A DNA stretch of 64,000 nucleotides from Paragonimus skrjabini miyazakii (taxonomy: Eukaryota; Platyhelminthes; Trematoda; Plagiorchiida; Troglotrematidae), in the NCBI GenBank assembly GCA_014338405.1, contig JTDE01000024.1:178428-242427 (forward strand), in the 5' to 3' direction. The position numbers were made by a program, and so were the translations under genes. Positions 21,495 to 32,060 of the stretch are shown here, in pieces. How positions within the stretch are numbered: the stretch's first letter is position 1; every line of letters starts with the position of its first letter. The notes under the pieces are model-generated. The model saw nothing but the letters and a program-made list of their open reading frames with translations, searched no databases and was not told where the DNA came from.

Positions 21495-21692
21495 CTCCTT
21501 TGGCAAAGTATTTCTAGACCCAAGTTCTGCTACTAGTACTGCTGCCATGAATAAGATATGTACTGCTGATGAACTCTCTCAGGATAGACACTCAAGCATA
21601 TTGTTTTTCGGGGAAGAAACTGCCTGCGAATTTTATGGTGATGTTGAAGATCCGGCCGGATCTGAGCGGCGTTCGGGACCCATTAACACTGT
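21495..21692 (+). CDS. Candidate internal exon, unknown protein
   Basis: Acceptor-like GGCCTTCTGATCAG ends at 21,494, and a strong donor GTGAGT begins at 21,693. Between them one frame is open for 65 codons: SFGKVFLDPSSATSTAA, then MNKICTADELSQDRHS (ATG at 21,547), then an acidic stretch FFGEETACEFYGDVEDPAGS, ending phase 2. Codon positions look coding. SFGKVFL resembles a kinase glycine loop, but nothing downstream supports a kinase, so I do not claim one. The overlapping frame that crosses the donor (21,569-21,796) is probably the shadow. No matching partner exon was identified. Confidence 0.32.
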
Positions 21693-23639
21693 GTGAGTAC
21701 TGGAAGACAGCAGTGAAAAACACTTGTTTTCAACAGTTCTCCACCACACCAATAAATCCATATTTGCTCAGTGAACTTGAAACAATACTCAACTAATCGT
21801 GAGGGCAAACAGAATATCACTGACTAGCACTATAACTAAAGAGCAAACAGGTTAAACCATTCCGATTCCAAGTCACCACTGTTGGTGATAAACAATTTGG
21901 AGATCTGTACGAATTCCGTTATAAAGTTTGCTGTTGAAATATGATTGTGAATAGAAGTAAGTGATGTGATATTTAACCACAGCAGGACTAGTGTGCACTT
22001 CAGCTGACGACAGAAAACCAGTGGAAGGTCTCCGTTGTATAGCTGGCTTGGGAGGGAGTTGGTCACAGTGCTGTTGTTTGATCCATTTAATCATTCTGCT
22101 TTGTAACTGTAACACAACGTTGACTGGTCTGGGATAAGCAACTTGTCTTTCAGGCTGAAATTTTTCACGGGTGAAATGGCAAACAGAAAATGTAATGTTG
22201 CTGCCTGAAAGGTGCATCTGAGAGTCTCGTGAACCCGATTGTCGAGTCTGTCTTCTACAGTGAAGGATTGAAGTTGGCTTTCTCCTCTACGATAATAACT
22301 TAACGACACTGTCCAATGGCGTTACAGAAATCGTGGTAGCCACTTTCTTCTCACTGTTGTTTTCTGCGGCACGATGACCATTTAGCAATATTCTATGCAC
22401 GTCAACGCCGGCTTCAAGATGAGCTCGTGAGCCTGATGGACATAAAACACTTAAATTCGAGTCAACATTTACGGAATGAAATGAAAACCAACTTCTTATC
22501 TGTCAATAATTTGATGACTGTTTGAAAACAGATGGATTCGTTTTCTATGAAGCCGTCGGTGAATTTTTTCTCAACATTGTTCGAAATCAAGTATTGTCTA
22601 GAATAGGACCTACTAAGCCCTCAGAATACCCGAATAGAATAGGTACAAAAACATCACCTTTCAAACCAAGTATATTTTACAGATGGGATCTTTTGGAAGT
22701 CAAGTTTTTGATGGAAAGCTATTCACTGACTGAAAATGAAACTTTTGCTAACAGGAGAACGCTCGAAGAATGGGAAGTTTGCTAGACTTCAGTATACCAC
22801 CATGTATGAACCTGCATTTGATAAGACCAAAAACCACTTGCGGCACCTCACGGAGTTTCCTGTGGACGATCCACAAAGTGGAAATTAATAACTGCCTCGT
22901 CAATCTTTGTTAGGAAAGGTTACGGCCCAATCCATCTAGACTTTGTGATCATGTTATTTATCAAGGTACTTAGTCCCGCCTAGTGTCACTTAGTTTCATC
23001 ATCAGAAGTGCGGCATAGCGAACAAGCTCGTTTAAGGTTTTTTGTCGCCAGCCAAATACATAGCGTTCGTGTAGAAAAACGTTGGCAAGATGGAGCGAAC
23101 AACTCAAGTAACACGTTCGAAGAGACCGTTCACGTCATAAGTAGACACGATCATAACGTTTTGATACAGTTACATGAAAATCAACCGTAACCATGGTAGT
23201 TTAATCGGTCACTGTGTGGTAGGTCATGGCAATCACAAGACTTGAAGAAAGCGCCTTTTTGCGTAAGGGGGCGAAACATCCAGTCAGATTTCGATCGCCT
23301 CAACTGCAACCAACATTCGCCATCTCTCAGCTACCTATTGACGGTTCTTAACTCGGTCAATAGAACAAACAGTTGAAGCTAGGTTGAGAGTGTGACGTAA
23401 ATCAACAAAGTATGCCAAAATTTCCCTAATAATATTCTCAGTAATTTCCCTAGTAATCCGGGTTGGATGATTGTCATGGATACATCCAGATAAGCTCCCG
23501 GGGCCGCGGCTCACAAAACTACTTCCACCTGAACAGGTGATTGAGTATACACAAAACAGCCTCAGGAACACGCACTTCATCTTTTAACCGTGAACACAAG
23601 GCTGAAGTAGAGTTGAAATAAGTATGCAATTTGGCAGGA
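21693..23639. other. No recognised gene
   Basis: Several 60-114 codon open frames on both strands (for example 21,873-22,217 minus and 22,522-22,785 plus) lack recognisable domains or convincing splice context. The 23.3-23.6 kb part is downstream of the Penelope remnant and may include its unrecognised tail. Confidence 0.35.
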
Positions 23640-24350
23640 TTGAAGGTTTTATCAAAACATTGTGGAGTTTCCTAATGATTATTTCATCAAACAAGTCCAT
23701 CGGTAAGGCGCTGAATGAGAACGTTCAGGAAGACAAGTTGAGGATTACTGTCACCTACTAATGTAAGTGTTACATGCATTTGGGCTGAGTTGAAAATGAC
23801 TAAGACATTCATCCGATCAGCACATTCACCAACCATATATAGGATACTATCCACATATCACTTATTATCACTGCAGCCACGAATGGCACTTCTAGCTAAC
23901 CATTTTGGAGCCTCGTTATGAAGATGTCTACAAACAACGGTTCCAACTGGAATCCCATTTGCCAGTATAGTTCTTCATTAAATTTGACCTGTACGTTGCG
24001 AGTACGAAAGTACAGTGGCTGCTTTAAGTATGTTGAAGATACACGGACATTCAAGCTGTTGGCCACAATATAACCACACAAATAGTATATCTCTTGTTTT
24101 AGTGGAACATTTGTAAACGAGGACGACGCATCAAGAGAAAGCATTTGTTGTACAATTGAGTCCGTCGACTAGTTTATCAAATGCAAAAGATTCCTGCGGG
24201 CTGTGCTTTGACAACTTATGTCCGACGGGTTCGTGGAGGTGCGACAGCCAACTTTATAAATGACGATTGGAATATATTTTTGAAGACTAGTAGACTTCAG
24301 AATGCTTTGTGTCTGAAATTTCTGAAGGGTAGAAGATAGGCAGCCCAACA
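23640..24350 (-). mobile_element. Penelope-like element remnant: RT core
   Basis: Read on the minus strand from 24,350: a YGLP (degenerate YGLPKIHK) box, then HEPVGHKL, SFAFDKLVDGLN, then the hallmark MLSLDASSSFTNVPLKQE near 24,140-24,090 and ELYWQMGFQLEPLFVDIFIT near 23,970-23,900. Next comes the catalytic region reading YVDSILY, the segment ending VFLNVLIQRLTDGLV, and stops. This order is diagnostic of Penelope-like reverse transcriptases. The catalytic YVDD has become YVDS and frames change several times, so the copy is dead. No GIY-YIG endonuclease is recognisable downstream. Confidence 0.9.
23896..24144 (-). pseudogene. Penelope-like RT fragment
   Basis: The longest intact piece of the element: 82 codons covering motif A (SLDASSSFTNVPL, with the catalytic Asp) and the motif B region (where related elements have GVAMGSPLGPLLADIFM, this copy reads GFQLEPLFVDIFI). 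The substitutions in motif B and the broken frame on both sides mark it as a pseudogene. Confidence 0.9.
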
Positions 24351-26924
24351 ATGTAACCAAAGAGGAATGTTAATTTGCTTTGGTAATGAATTTGTAGGCA
24401 TCATCTGAGGTGGTTCGTACGTACGGTAGAACAATTTACTCGTAGTTTTGCTATTCTCAGTTCATTGATCTGACTTTTGGTTTTAACGCTCTGCTACGTC
24501 ATTCTAACAGACTATCTTCACATAGTGATATCCACCATGTCAGCTGTTTGATTCTCTGGTGATCTGCCGATTATATGAAGTTTTGTCGACTTGTAGGAAT
24601 TTCCTATTTTAAATTTGTAGTCCTGTAGACAAGTGTCCGGTAGTGTTAGACTCTACTTATAAAATACTCGACCGATCTACGGGCAATTAATCTCCAATCG
24701 TCCTAGTCATTTAAACGTCTAAAAGGGGCAACCCTGTAAACTTCTAATAAATGACGTGTAAAGTTGAGGCTGGGTAGAATGTAGTAAGATGATTATGTAA
24801 CCTCGACCACTTTGTTAGATGTATATATGATCAAATGGATCACAGATTGCTGAATAGACATTAAACCAACATATAGTTCGGTGTTTATTGAAAATATTTT
24901 ATTTTACAGTACACAAGTTGTCAAACGTGCTCAAAGTGTTAACGACTTCGTCAGTGTAGTAACTGTTCTTTCAAATAGTGTGGGATAACCGACATGCTGT
25001 TTCACAAAATATGAACGTTGTGTAGATTGTTATTCTGTTAAACTTGTCATTTTAGGTACCGGAACCTGCTGAAACCTAAAACAGATTTACCTGCTTCTAA
25101 TCACCTGAGTAAGAAGTTCGAAAATCGTATTATTATTACTACGCGAAAGAAAAAATCACGCGGTTCGTTTGAAATTTACAGAGTAAAAGAAGTTGAAAAT
25201 GTTCTTGTACATGTGAATACATGTTGAACGTTTTGTAAATAAGAAAATAATTGCAGGAAGGTTGTTTCAGATTTGCAAGATCAATAATAGGAGCACTGAA
25301 AACGAAAACGTTATAGCATAATACGCATACTAAAAACTTGTCTACTGCCAGGCAAGCATACAAAAATATCTCTACGGGTATACACCAGATAACAACTGGT
25401 TAAATTAAGCAGTGAGAGTTTAATGTGTAATTTTATTCTACCGTATATTCTGATGATAAAGTCATCTGAAGACTCAGTTTTGATGACCAGGAATATTTGC
25501 CTTTACTCTGCATTTAAGTTCAACTAACGACACGCACTTAAGAAGGTTTGGTTTGTCGTTCCCGACCGGGCACACCCGCAGATTGAGGGAACGATTTATT
25601 TAAGTCAAACGACTCATTTGGTGTAGTCTTAGTAAATTGTCACCATCATGATTATTCTTGTTACAAGCAACACTTTGTGAGACAAATTTTGAGGTTGATA
25701 GAAGATCCAATAAACTTAAATGAAACCTCCTTTGATAAGAGGAGGACCTATTGAGAAATTTCTCAGTTTACGCAACCTGCTTGGGTAGGGTAGATAACTC
25801 CCCGTTGTAAGCTCTACACTGTGCGTCCACAATGCCTACGAAAGAAAAGATACGTAAATATATATGTTCTGGGTAGGTGATCGTCTAATTCTCCCGTGGT
25901 TGGCATTTTTCGAACAATCGGTTATGTGCTGAAGTGAGAGTTGTTAACTTTCACATATTTTTGGTTTTGGATATACTGGCCTGAATAAGAGTAAGTTTAC
26001 AAAACGTCTGTTGTGTTGTAAAGTTCTTGGATTGTTTCAACGTTTGAATAGCTCCCATGGCTTGGCGAACAGTATCTATTCAGCTGCTTATCATCGGGTC
26101 ACTTATACGACAGTTTATATAAATCTGATCGTCTATCGATCAAAGTCAAGGGCATATTTTTCACATAGCTATAGCAAACGATTTTGCAATGAATGTCAAT
26201 TACATGACTAAACTGACTTCTGAAGGTGTTAAGTGAGCATCGAGAGCCATGGCAACCACAGGATCTAGAAAAATGTCATATCAAATGTTATGTGATTAAC
26301 CCTATGATTAATAACCGAGAGCATTGTTCGTCAAACCGGCTGTAGTTCGTGTAGGGTTCTGGAAGCAAAAGCGATGGTCAATTCCATAAAGTTATATGAC
26401 ACTTAAATGTGGACTGATGTTACTTCAGCTCAGTAGACAAAATCTCAGCAACCAAGCTTGCATCAGGATCAATGAGTCCGCAACTATTGACGTTTGAGAC
26501 AATTAGAACCACAGCATTACTGGCATAGTATTATTTTAAGAGAAAGAGCAAATGTAAGTTTTTCAAACTTCCAAAGATTTCGGCTTTATGCCAAGTGATT
26601 TGGAAATACAACACATTTTAGTTGCATTCTGACATTCATCAGTGGCCCAGTCAAGTGAGCAATCCAAAGTCTAAATACACATCTCCACTTGTCTCAGCCC
26701 AGCCTTCATCGTAGAGCATTTCTTTGAATGAATACAGTAGTGGGGTTATCCACATTGTTTCCTTGACAGCCAACCTTCTGTTTTCACCAGTTTCATCTCT
26801 GTTCAAAATGGTCAGATTTAAATAGTCAAAATGTTGTTTGGTCTGATTATCCTTATGCTGTCATTCAGACGGAAACCTACCAAGTAACACATTGTTTGAT
26901 TTTATCCGTTGAGAAACTGCGGTT
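24351..26924. other. Non-coding, nothing recognised
   Basis: Mostly very AT-rich. No domain, repeat or RNA that I can support. Open frames at 25,139-25,363 and 26,011-26,211 look like chance. Confidence 0.45.
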
Positions 26925-27145
26925 ACTACGATAATTTCAATCTGAACATCATCCACAACTGATCGCAGCTGTCTCATTCCCATAGACCATCCAGCCGGCT
27001 CCTTTCGAAAAGAAACACTAGACTCGAGTTTCGCTCTCATTAGAGCTGGTCAGAAGTGCATATCATTGCCACTGCGTTCCTCATGGACTATTTGTTCGTA
27101 TGTAGATTGACCACTCTATGCTAGCGGTTTGATAACCACTCATTT
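26925..27145 (-). repeat. tRNA-derived SINE copy
   Basis: On the minus strand: AATGATATGCAC, CTCTAATGAGAGCGAAACTC, GAGTCTAGTGTTTCTTTTCG, AAAGGAGCCGGCTGGATGG, TCTATGGGAATGAGACAGCT, GCGATCAGTTGTGGATGATG, TTCAGATTGAAATTA. These align block by block with the copies at 62.1 and 56.3 kb with few mismatches in the body. The head is degraded: GTCCATGAGGAACGCAG sits where the B-box region should be. Confidence 0.8.
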
Positions 27146-29042
27146 TCATGTGGTTTGGTTGAATTTTACAACTGGAAAAACAATTCTGTTTAAAAGCTAT
27201 GATTTTGAAATCCATAAAGAGATTCTAGTCAATATTAGACCATAGTGGCAAGGTAGTTCACTTTTTCCTATCACGATTTAACACAATGGAGTAATTAAAC
27301 GAACATTACGGCTACAACCTTAAGAATTCAGTTCATTAAGAAGTCTCCTTCCAGTGTTTTGACATGTTACTGAGACTAATCCAACCCCTTCAGTACGCAG
27401 CTTATCGGGAAGTAGTTAGAAACCAGATAACAACCAGATTTCATTATCCCCCTCCTTTATTTGATTGCCTTTTGTTACCCTTTCACCTTTAGTAAAACGA
27501 AGCGTTGTATGAACCTGCCATACGACGTCATTCGGAACTGTTTTGTTCCTGTATGTAAAGTATCTTATGCATGATAGAATCTACCGTTATTTATATCGTG
27601 TGACTCATAGTGTGGATCTAGAGTGTATAGTAGTGTCTGTGTGTTTGTTGTGTTCATCAGGCCCCATCGTCATCCACTCCTCAACATATCACTTTGCACA
27701 CTCAGTGAAATGAATGTGTGATCTACATGAACTCAACAAAATTGTTTACCAACCCTGATGTTTTTATGTGCTTTGAATTAATGGATTCGGGTCTGTCGAG
27801 CCATTTGCATTCATGACAATGTGTACATGGCTGCGTGCACAAAATGAGGTGGATGAGAATACTGTTTGCACAGTCGCGTGCCTCTGTTCACAATACACTT
27901 TTTTAATGACGGTTGCTTTGTTTGAGACAGAGTGAAACGGCCGAATTCAGTCACCTACTGCCAATGTAGTTAGGGGTGGTTCAGGTGTTTTGAATGCTTA
28001 GACAAACAATTACTCGTGACTGGTTGAGTTTGATCAGGCCAGTAACCCATTATGCCTCCAACAGGTTTGAGTGTTAGTCATCTAAGCAAACGAACTTGAC
28101 AAAACTGAGCACGATGTCGACTGAGATAAAAACCTGTGACCTGATCCATTCAATCACTAATTTTGCACGAATATACAGTAAACAGCTAAACAATGACTGC
28201 ACACCTCATGACATGTGAATTTGTGTATAAAGGACTTGCACTGATCAGTGGCTCTCAAACCTTCTCAAGTAGTGGTTTGGGGGCATGAATGTATCACTTC
28301 TTTCATTTATGAAGCATTTGGGGAACATTGAAATCAGAACAGTGATAACTTCGCACATTAGTTAACCAAGGAACCATACTGATTTGAATACGACCGATGA
28401 GTTTGTTTCACTGATATAATTTATCTGCTAAAAACCGAGTAGAAGAAATTCCAATAGTTCAAGCCGCCCAACATAAGTCTTCATTAATGTCTACCGTGTC
28501 CTCACATTGTCCCTAAAGAGCGACATTGCTCAATTTAGGAAACGGTGGTCTAAAATGCTGTCAGATGTTATCTTTGAAGTGTATCAGAGTGTATATACAG
28601 AAAACCAGAACTGGAATTTGTACAAAAACAGTTGACTTTTCTGTGAAGTGCACGTTGTCAAAACCACCTTGTGTCGAAAACCACAGAGACATCTGATATG
28701 CTTGGCTATAAGGCGGCTTACCCTGAGTAAGTTTATAGTAAAACTGCGAACTCAATATTTCATATAGCCTTTCATCAATTCACAGATAAGGGTGAACAAA
28801 AAATAGCACAAATAGGATACTCCATCATGGATCAAAGACAACAGGGAATCAAAAAAACACATCTCTTATTCCATTCAAGAAAGAGACCTGAAGGCTAGTT
28901 GTAGAGTCTTGAATGAAGTAGACATTAGGACTGTTTGTCGAAAAGAGACAACACAATGTAGGATACTGATGTGTCTTAGGGATCCCTTAATTTTGTGCAA
29001 ACTGTTTTTATGCACACGGTGAATAAACTGCAAGGACTGTTT
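27146..29042. other. Non-coding, nothing recognised
   Basis: No gene, repeat or RNA recognised. A 64-codon minus frame at 28,561-28,755 is unremarkable. Confidence 0.45.
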
Positions 29043-29142
29043 NNNNNNNNNNNNNNNNNNNNNNNNNNNNNNNNNNNNNNNNNNNNNNNNNNNNNNNNNN
29101 NNNNNNNNNNNNNNNNNNNNNNNNNNNNNNNNNNNNNNNNNN
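29043..29142. other. Assembly gap (100 N)
   Basis: Exactly one hundred N, the conventional placeholder for a scaffold gap of unknown length. Any open frame crossing it is an artefact. Confidence 1.
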
Positions 29143-29902
29143 TAGACAGAGCATGAGAATTTAGAAGTGGAGTAGATGAACACCACAGGAAACAAATGGA
29201 TTAATCAGTCATGCTTATGTATTCCACAGTTGTTGGTCACGCGTCAATCACTGACCAAGAAATTGATCCAAAAATTGTCTTTTGTACTTTTACACGGGGT
29301 TTACAACTGCATAGCAACACTTAGCTACGTAGGTCACGAAAACTGTGAGGGCTGAATGCTTTGTAAATAAAGCCGAAGGGGTTGAATTCTCTAAAATCTG
29401 ACGGCCGGTTTTGGATACATCAAACCGACGCACTGAATGTTGGATGAAACGACAATCTTAACGTTTTAACAATATGATTCCCTCACCGAATTTCCATGAA
29501 AGTGATTAATACTTTACCCATTCAGTCTGACTCTTATCGATCTGTTTACCTGTACTAACTCTCATGTAATTGGCCATTCACATTTAATACTAACTCTTGA
29601 CCCATTACCTTTTACCTTCCGTTCAGAAAAAAATTGCACTGAAATGAAATCTGTAAAAATTGCTGAAGGTAAAGGCAAAAACCATCTGCATGATCTTTGA
29701 CGGATAGGTTGAGTAACGTGTAACGATAAACTAACGACGTGAAGTAATGATGAGAAGAGTGGATCAGAATGTCAAGTTACCATTGAACACATTTTCTAAA
29801 TGAATGGGTGGACAACTTCAACGGTTTTGATCGACGGACGATTACCTAGAAATGAACTGCGATTTGGTACTGAATTGACGAAAGATGAAAAGCAGTCAAA
29901 TA
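29143..29902. other. Non-coding, nothing recognised
   Basis: AT-rich sequence right of the gap; no feature supported. Confidence 0.5.
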
Positions 29903-30252
29903 CTATGACATCTGTACCCACTGGAGTTCTTCTGAGCAGTCAACAGGTTCAAGAACCATGAAAACGAGCCTAGCTTCAAAAAGGTGATAGACGCACCACT
30001 CTAGCAAATTGCAATAACGAGCTTTGCGTACAGCTACCAAACTGACGTGATAAAACAAAACGTCTGAATCAGGGTCTAATCGACTGTCAGAACCAATGGG
30101 GTAAACTTTACACGGGTGAACACTTGGAGTTTCACGTTTGAACTTGGAAAGTTGACACGTGAACAACTTATCGGTCGAGTACCTATCAAACTGACCACCG
30201 TGCAACGACGAGCAAGATGTCAGTTTAGTAAGACTCGATTTCAACAGGAATT
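29903..30252 (-). CDS. Candidate 3'-terminal exon, unknown protein
   Basis: On the minus strand a very good acceptor (GCATTCTTTGTCTCTTACAG) is followed directly by 116 open codons to a TAG at 29,903-29,905. The peptide starts FLLKSSLTKLTSC and includes HPCKVYPIGSDSRLDPDSD, FYHVSLVAVRKARYC, and ends EELQWVQMS. It has five or more cysteines and no membrane segment. A weak donor (TGG/GTACAG) near the end could splice off the last codons. Coding-like codon positions together with the acceptor make this one of the better host-exon candidates, but I recognise no family. Confidence 0.33.
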
Positions 30253-31180
30253 CTGTAAGAGACAAAGAATGCCTGACTTATTATGAATACACAATATAAT
30301 CTAATTTATTGTCAGAAGTGCAGCAACAAATTTGACGGATCAACATCTCAATAACGACACGCAACAGGCAGTCCAATACCGTCCAAAGCCGATTTAGATG
30401 TAATGAACTGTCTAGATAAAGATGGGAACATTGCCATTCAGGTAAAACAAATACTTTACTCAAAGATACAACAGCCTAAGTTTGATGAACACCGATCTTA
30501 CTGCGTAACTAATGAACAAAATACGCAGTGAACTGAAAAATTTGGATGCAACACACGAAAAAAGCAAACCAGTAGGTTAGATGTTGCAAGTATGTAATGC
30601 AAACATCGTCTAGCTGTCCGGACTATCCAATGCACACAAGAGAGGTTTACCACTGAGACTAACGGTACCTATACCGAGAACTTCAACAAATATTCTGGCT
30701 AAAGATCCGTAGAAAGGACAAACAAACCACATCAACGAGTAAGGAAAATCATTTAGCATCGCTCAACAATTGCTGAACAAACTAAAAAACATTAAAACAG
30801 AAGACGTAATTGTGATTTCTTGTCATATTATGAGATTTTCTACATTTAATGACATCACCCTGATCAAAGAAATATCACAAAAACTATTGAAAGGGAAGTA
30901 CAGACCAAAAGGGATTGTTGAGACCGAAAAGTCATTGCAACCACAGGAGACCATGCCTACCGACATACTTCAAAATTGATGGACAGGTCTAGGACCAAGT
31001 GAAATAAACTGAAATGGAATCTCCAATATAAGGATCCAATGCTGATGCAGTCGTGCAGACGCTGGAAAATGTCGCGCTATCTAGAGTTGAAGCAAAACGG
31101 GGATAAGAAATGTCAGTAGCACTATAACGTGTGATCGAAACTAGCAAGAGCGCACAGGTTGAATTTGAATTGTGTAACAG
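30253..31180. other. Non-coding, nothing recognised
   Basis: No supportable feature; short frames at 30,281-30,463 (minus) and 30,770-30,979 (plus) are unremarkable. Confidence 0.45.
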
Positions 31181-31397
31181 GGCGTGCTACTGTGTTCTCG
31201 GCGCTGTTTTAGTTTTCGTATATGTAAGTCGTGTGCATGGCTTACTGGGCCTTTGGATCATACATGTTTCCTGTTGTTTTCTTTTGCAGGGCCGTTGCTG
31301 GAATCCCCACTTTGGTAGAACGCTATCCACCGGTGTCTCCACGTTACCCGAAAGTTGGTCTGCAAGTGTAACGGACAACCAAAATAAAGACGACTAG
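31181..31397 (+). CDS. Candidate two-exon gene end with 66-nt intron
   Basis: Exon 31,181-31,223 follows TGTGTAACAG and ends at a perfect donor GTAAGT (31,224). The intron 31,224-31,289 is 66 bases, ending in an excellent acceptor GTTGTTTTCTTTTGCAG. Joined in the open frame, the peptide is ACYCVLGAVLVFVY, hydrophobic like a signal or anchor segment, followed by GRCWNPHFGRTLSTG and a polar tail to a TAG at 31,395-31,397. AATAAA overlaps the end (31,383-31,388). The intron is a multiple of three and open, so retention would also give a continuous protein. No start codon or upstream exon was found and no family is recognised. Confidence 0.3.
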
Positions 31398-31554
31398 CTT
31401 GCATGTTACAACACATTTGTAATACACAAGCAATATGAGATAGAAGACACGTACCTGGTACTCACCAATATTTTCACCGATTTCAAATTCAGCATGAAGA
31501 TTCTAAACTGTAACACGTTGCATTTCTTGAATGTTGTAGCCAACTGGAAATCGG
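31398..31554. other. Short spacer
   Basis: Between the exon pair candidate and the Penelope-like tail; nothing recognised. Confidence 0.4.
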
Positions 31555-32060
31555 ATGCAGCCGTGGGTATCTCAATCTGCAGAATACAAACATACGCAAC
31601 ACATCGTCATCCTTCGTAACATCTATCAAAACTACCACAAAAAAGGAATTGCATCTAAACTTCTCCCAGAAGAGCAGAAACAATTTTCAATACCGAGGAA
31701 CTCAGAAGGGGAAAAGAATGCTTTTTCAACGGATACTGAAACTTACATCGGAAGCAGTTATTTGCAAAAAAAGAAAGCTGAAATCCCTCGGAACTGTTAG
31801 CAAAACGACCTACTCTATCAGACATCAAATATACAACCGAAATATGAGTGAGGGTTCTGAGGTCTTGAATCGTCACAATAGCAAACAAACAAACCGCATT
31901 CACATGAAAAATTACGTAAGTGCTAAAAGAACACCTCAGATCAATCGACAAGGGAAACACGATATACAAGATCGAATGCGATGAATGTAAAAACAAGTTG
32001 CATCCGCCAAACTGGGCTACATGGACACGAATTACCCACCTAGCGATAACAGCAAGTTTC
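31555..32060 (+). mobile_element. Penelope-like element tail: GIY-YIG endonuclease remnant
   Basis: On the plus strand, 31,924-32,060 reads LKEHLRSIDKGNTIYKIEC then DECKNK, followed by NWATWTRITHLAIT. This matches the zinc-binding and GIY-YIG region of Penelope-like endonucleases (typically IYKIxCxxC-x-YVGQTGR-L-TRI-EH-LA), with the YVGQTGR box degraded to LHPPNWA. Upstream, in other frames, VRVLRS and TIANKQTA look like the segment that usually precedes it. The RT core is missing, so this is a 5'-truncated fragment. A 147-codon opposite-strand frame over the same bases is its shadow. Confidence 0.6.

Noticed and set aside
21508..21516. SFGKVFL as a protein-kinase glycine loop
   Set aside because: Seven residues only; no preceding G-x-G context, lysine of VAIK or catalytic loop in the window.
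28875..29195. Open frame across the N run
   Set aside because: Exists only because the 100 N are translated as unknown residues.
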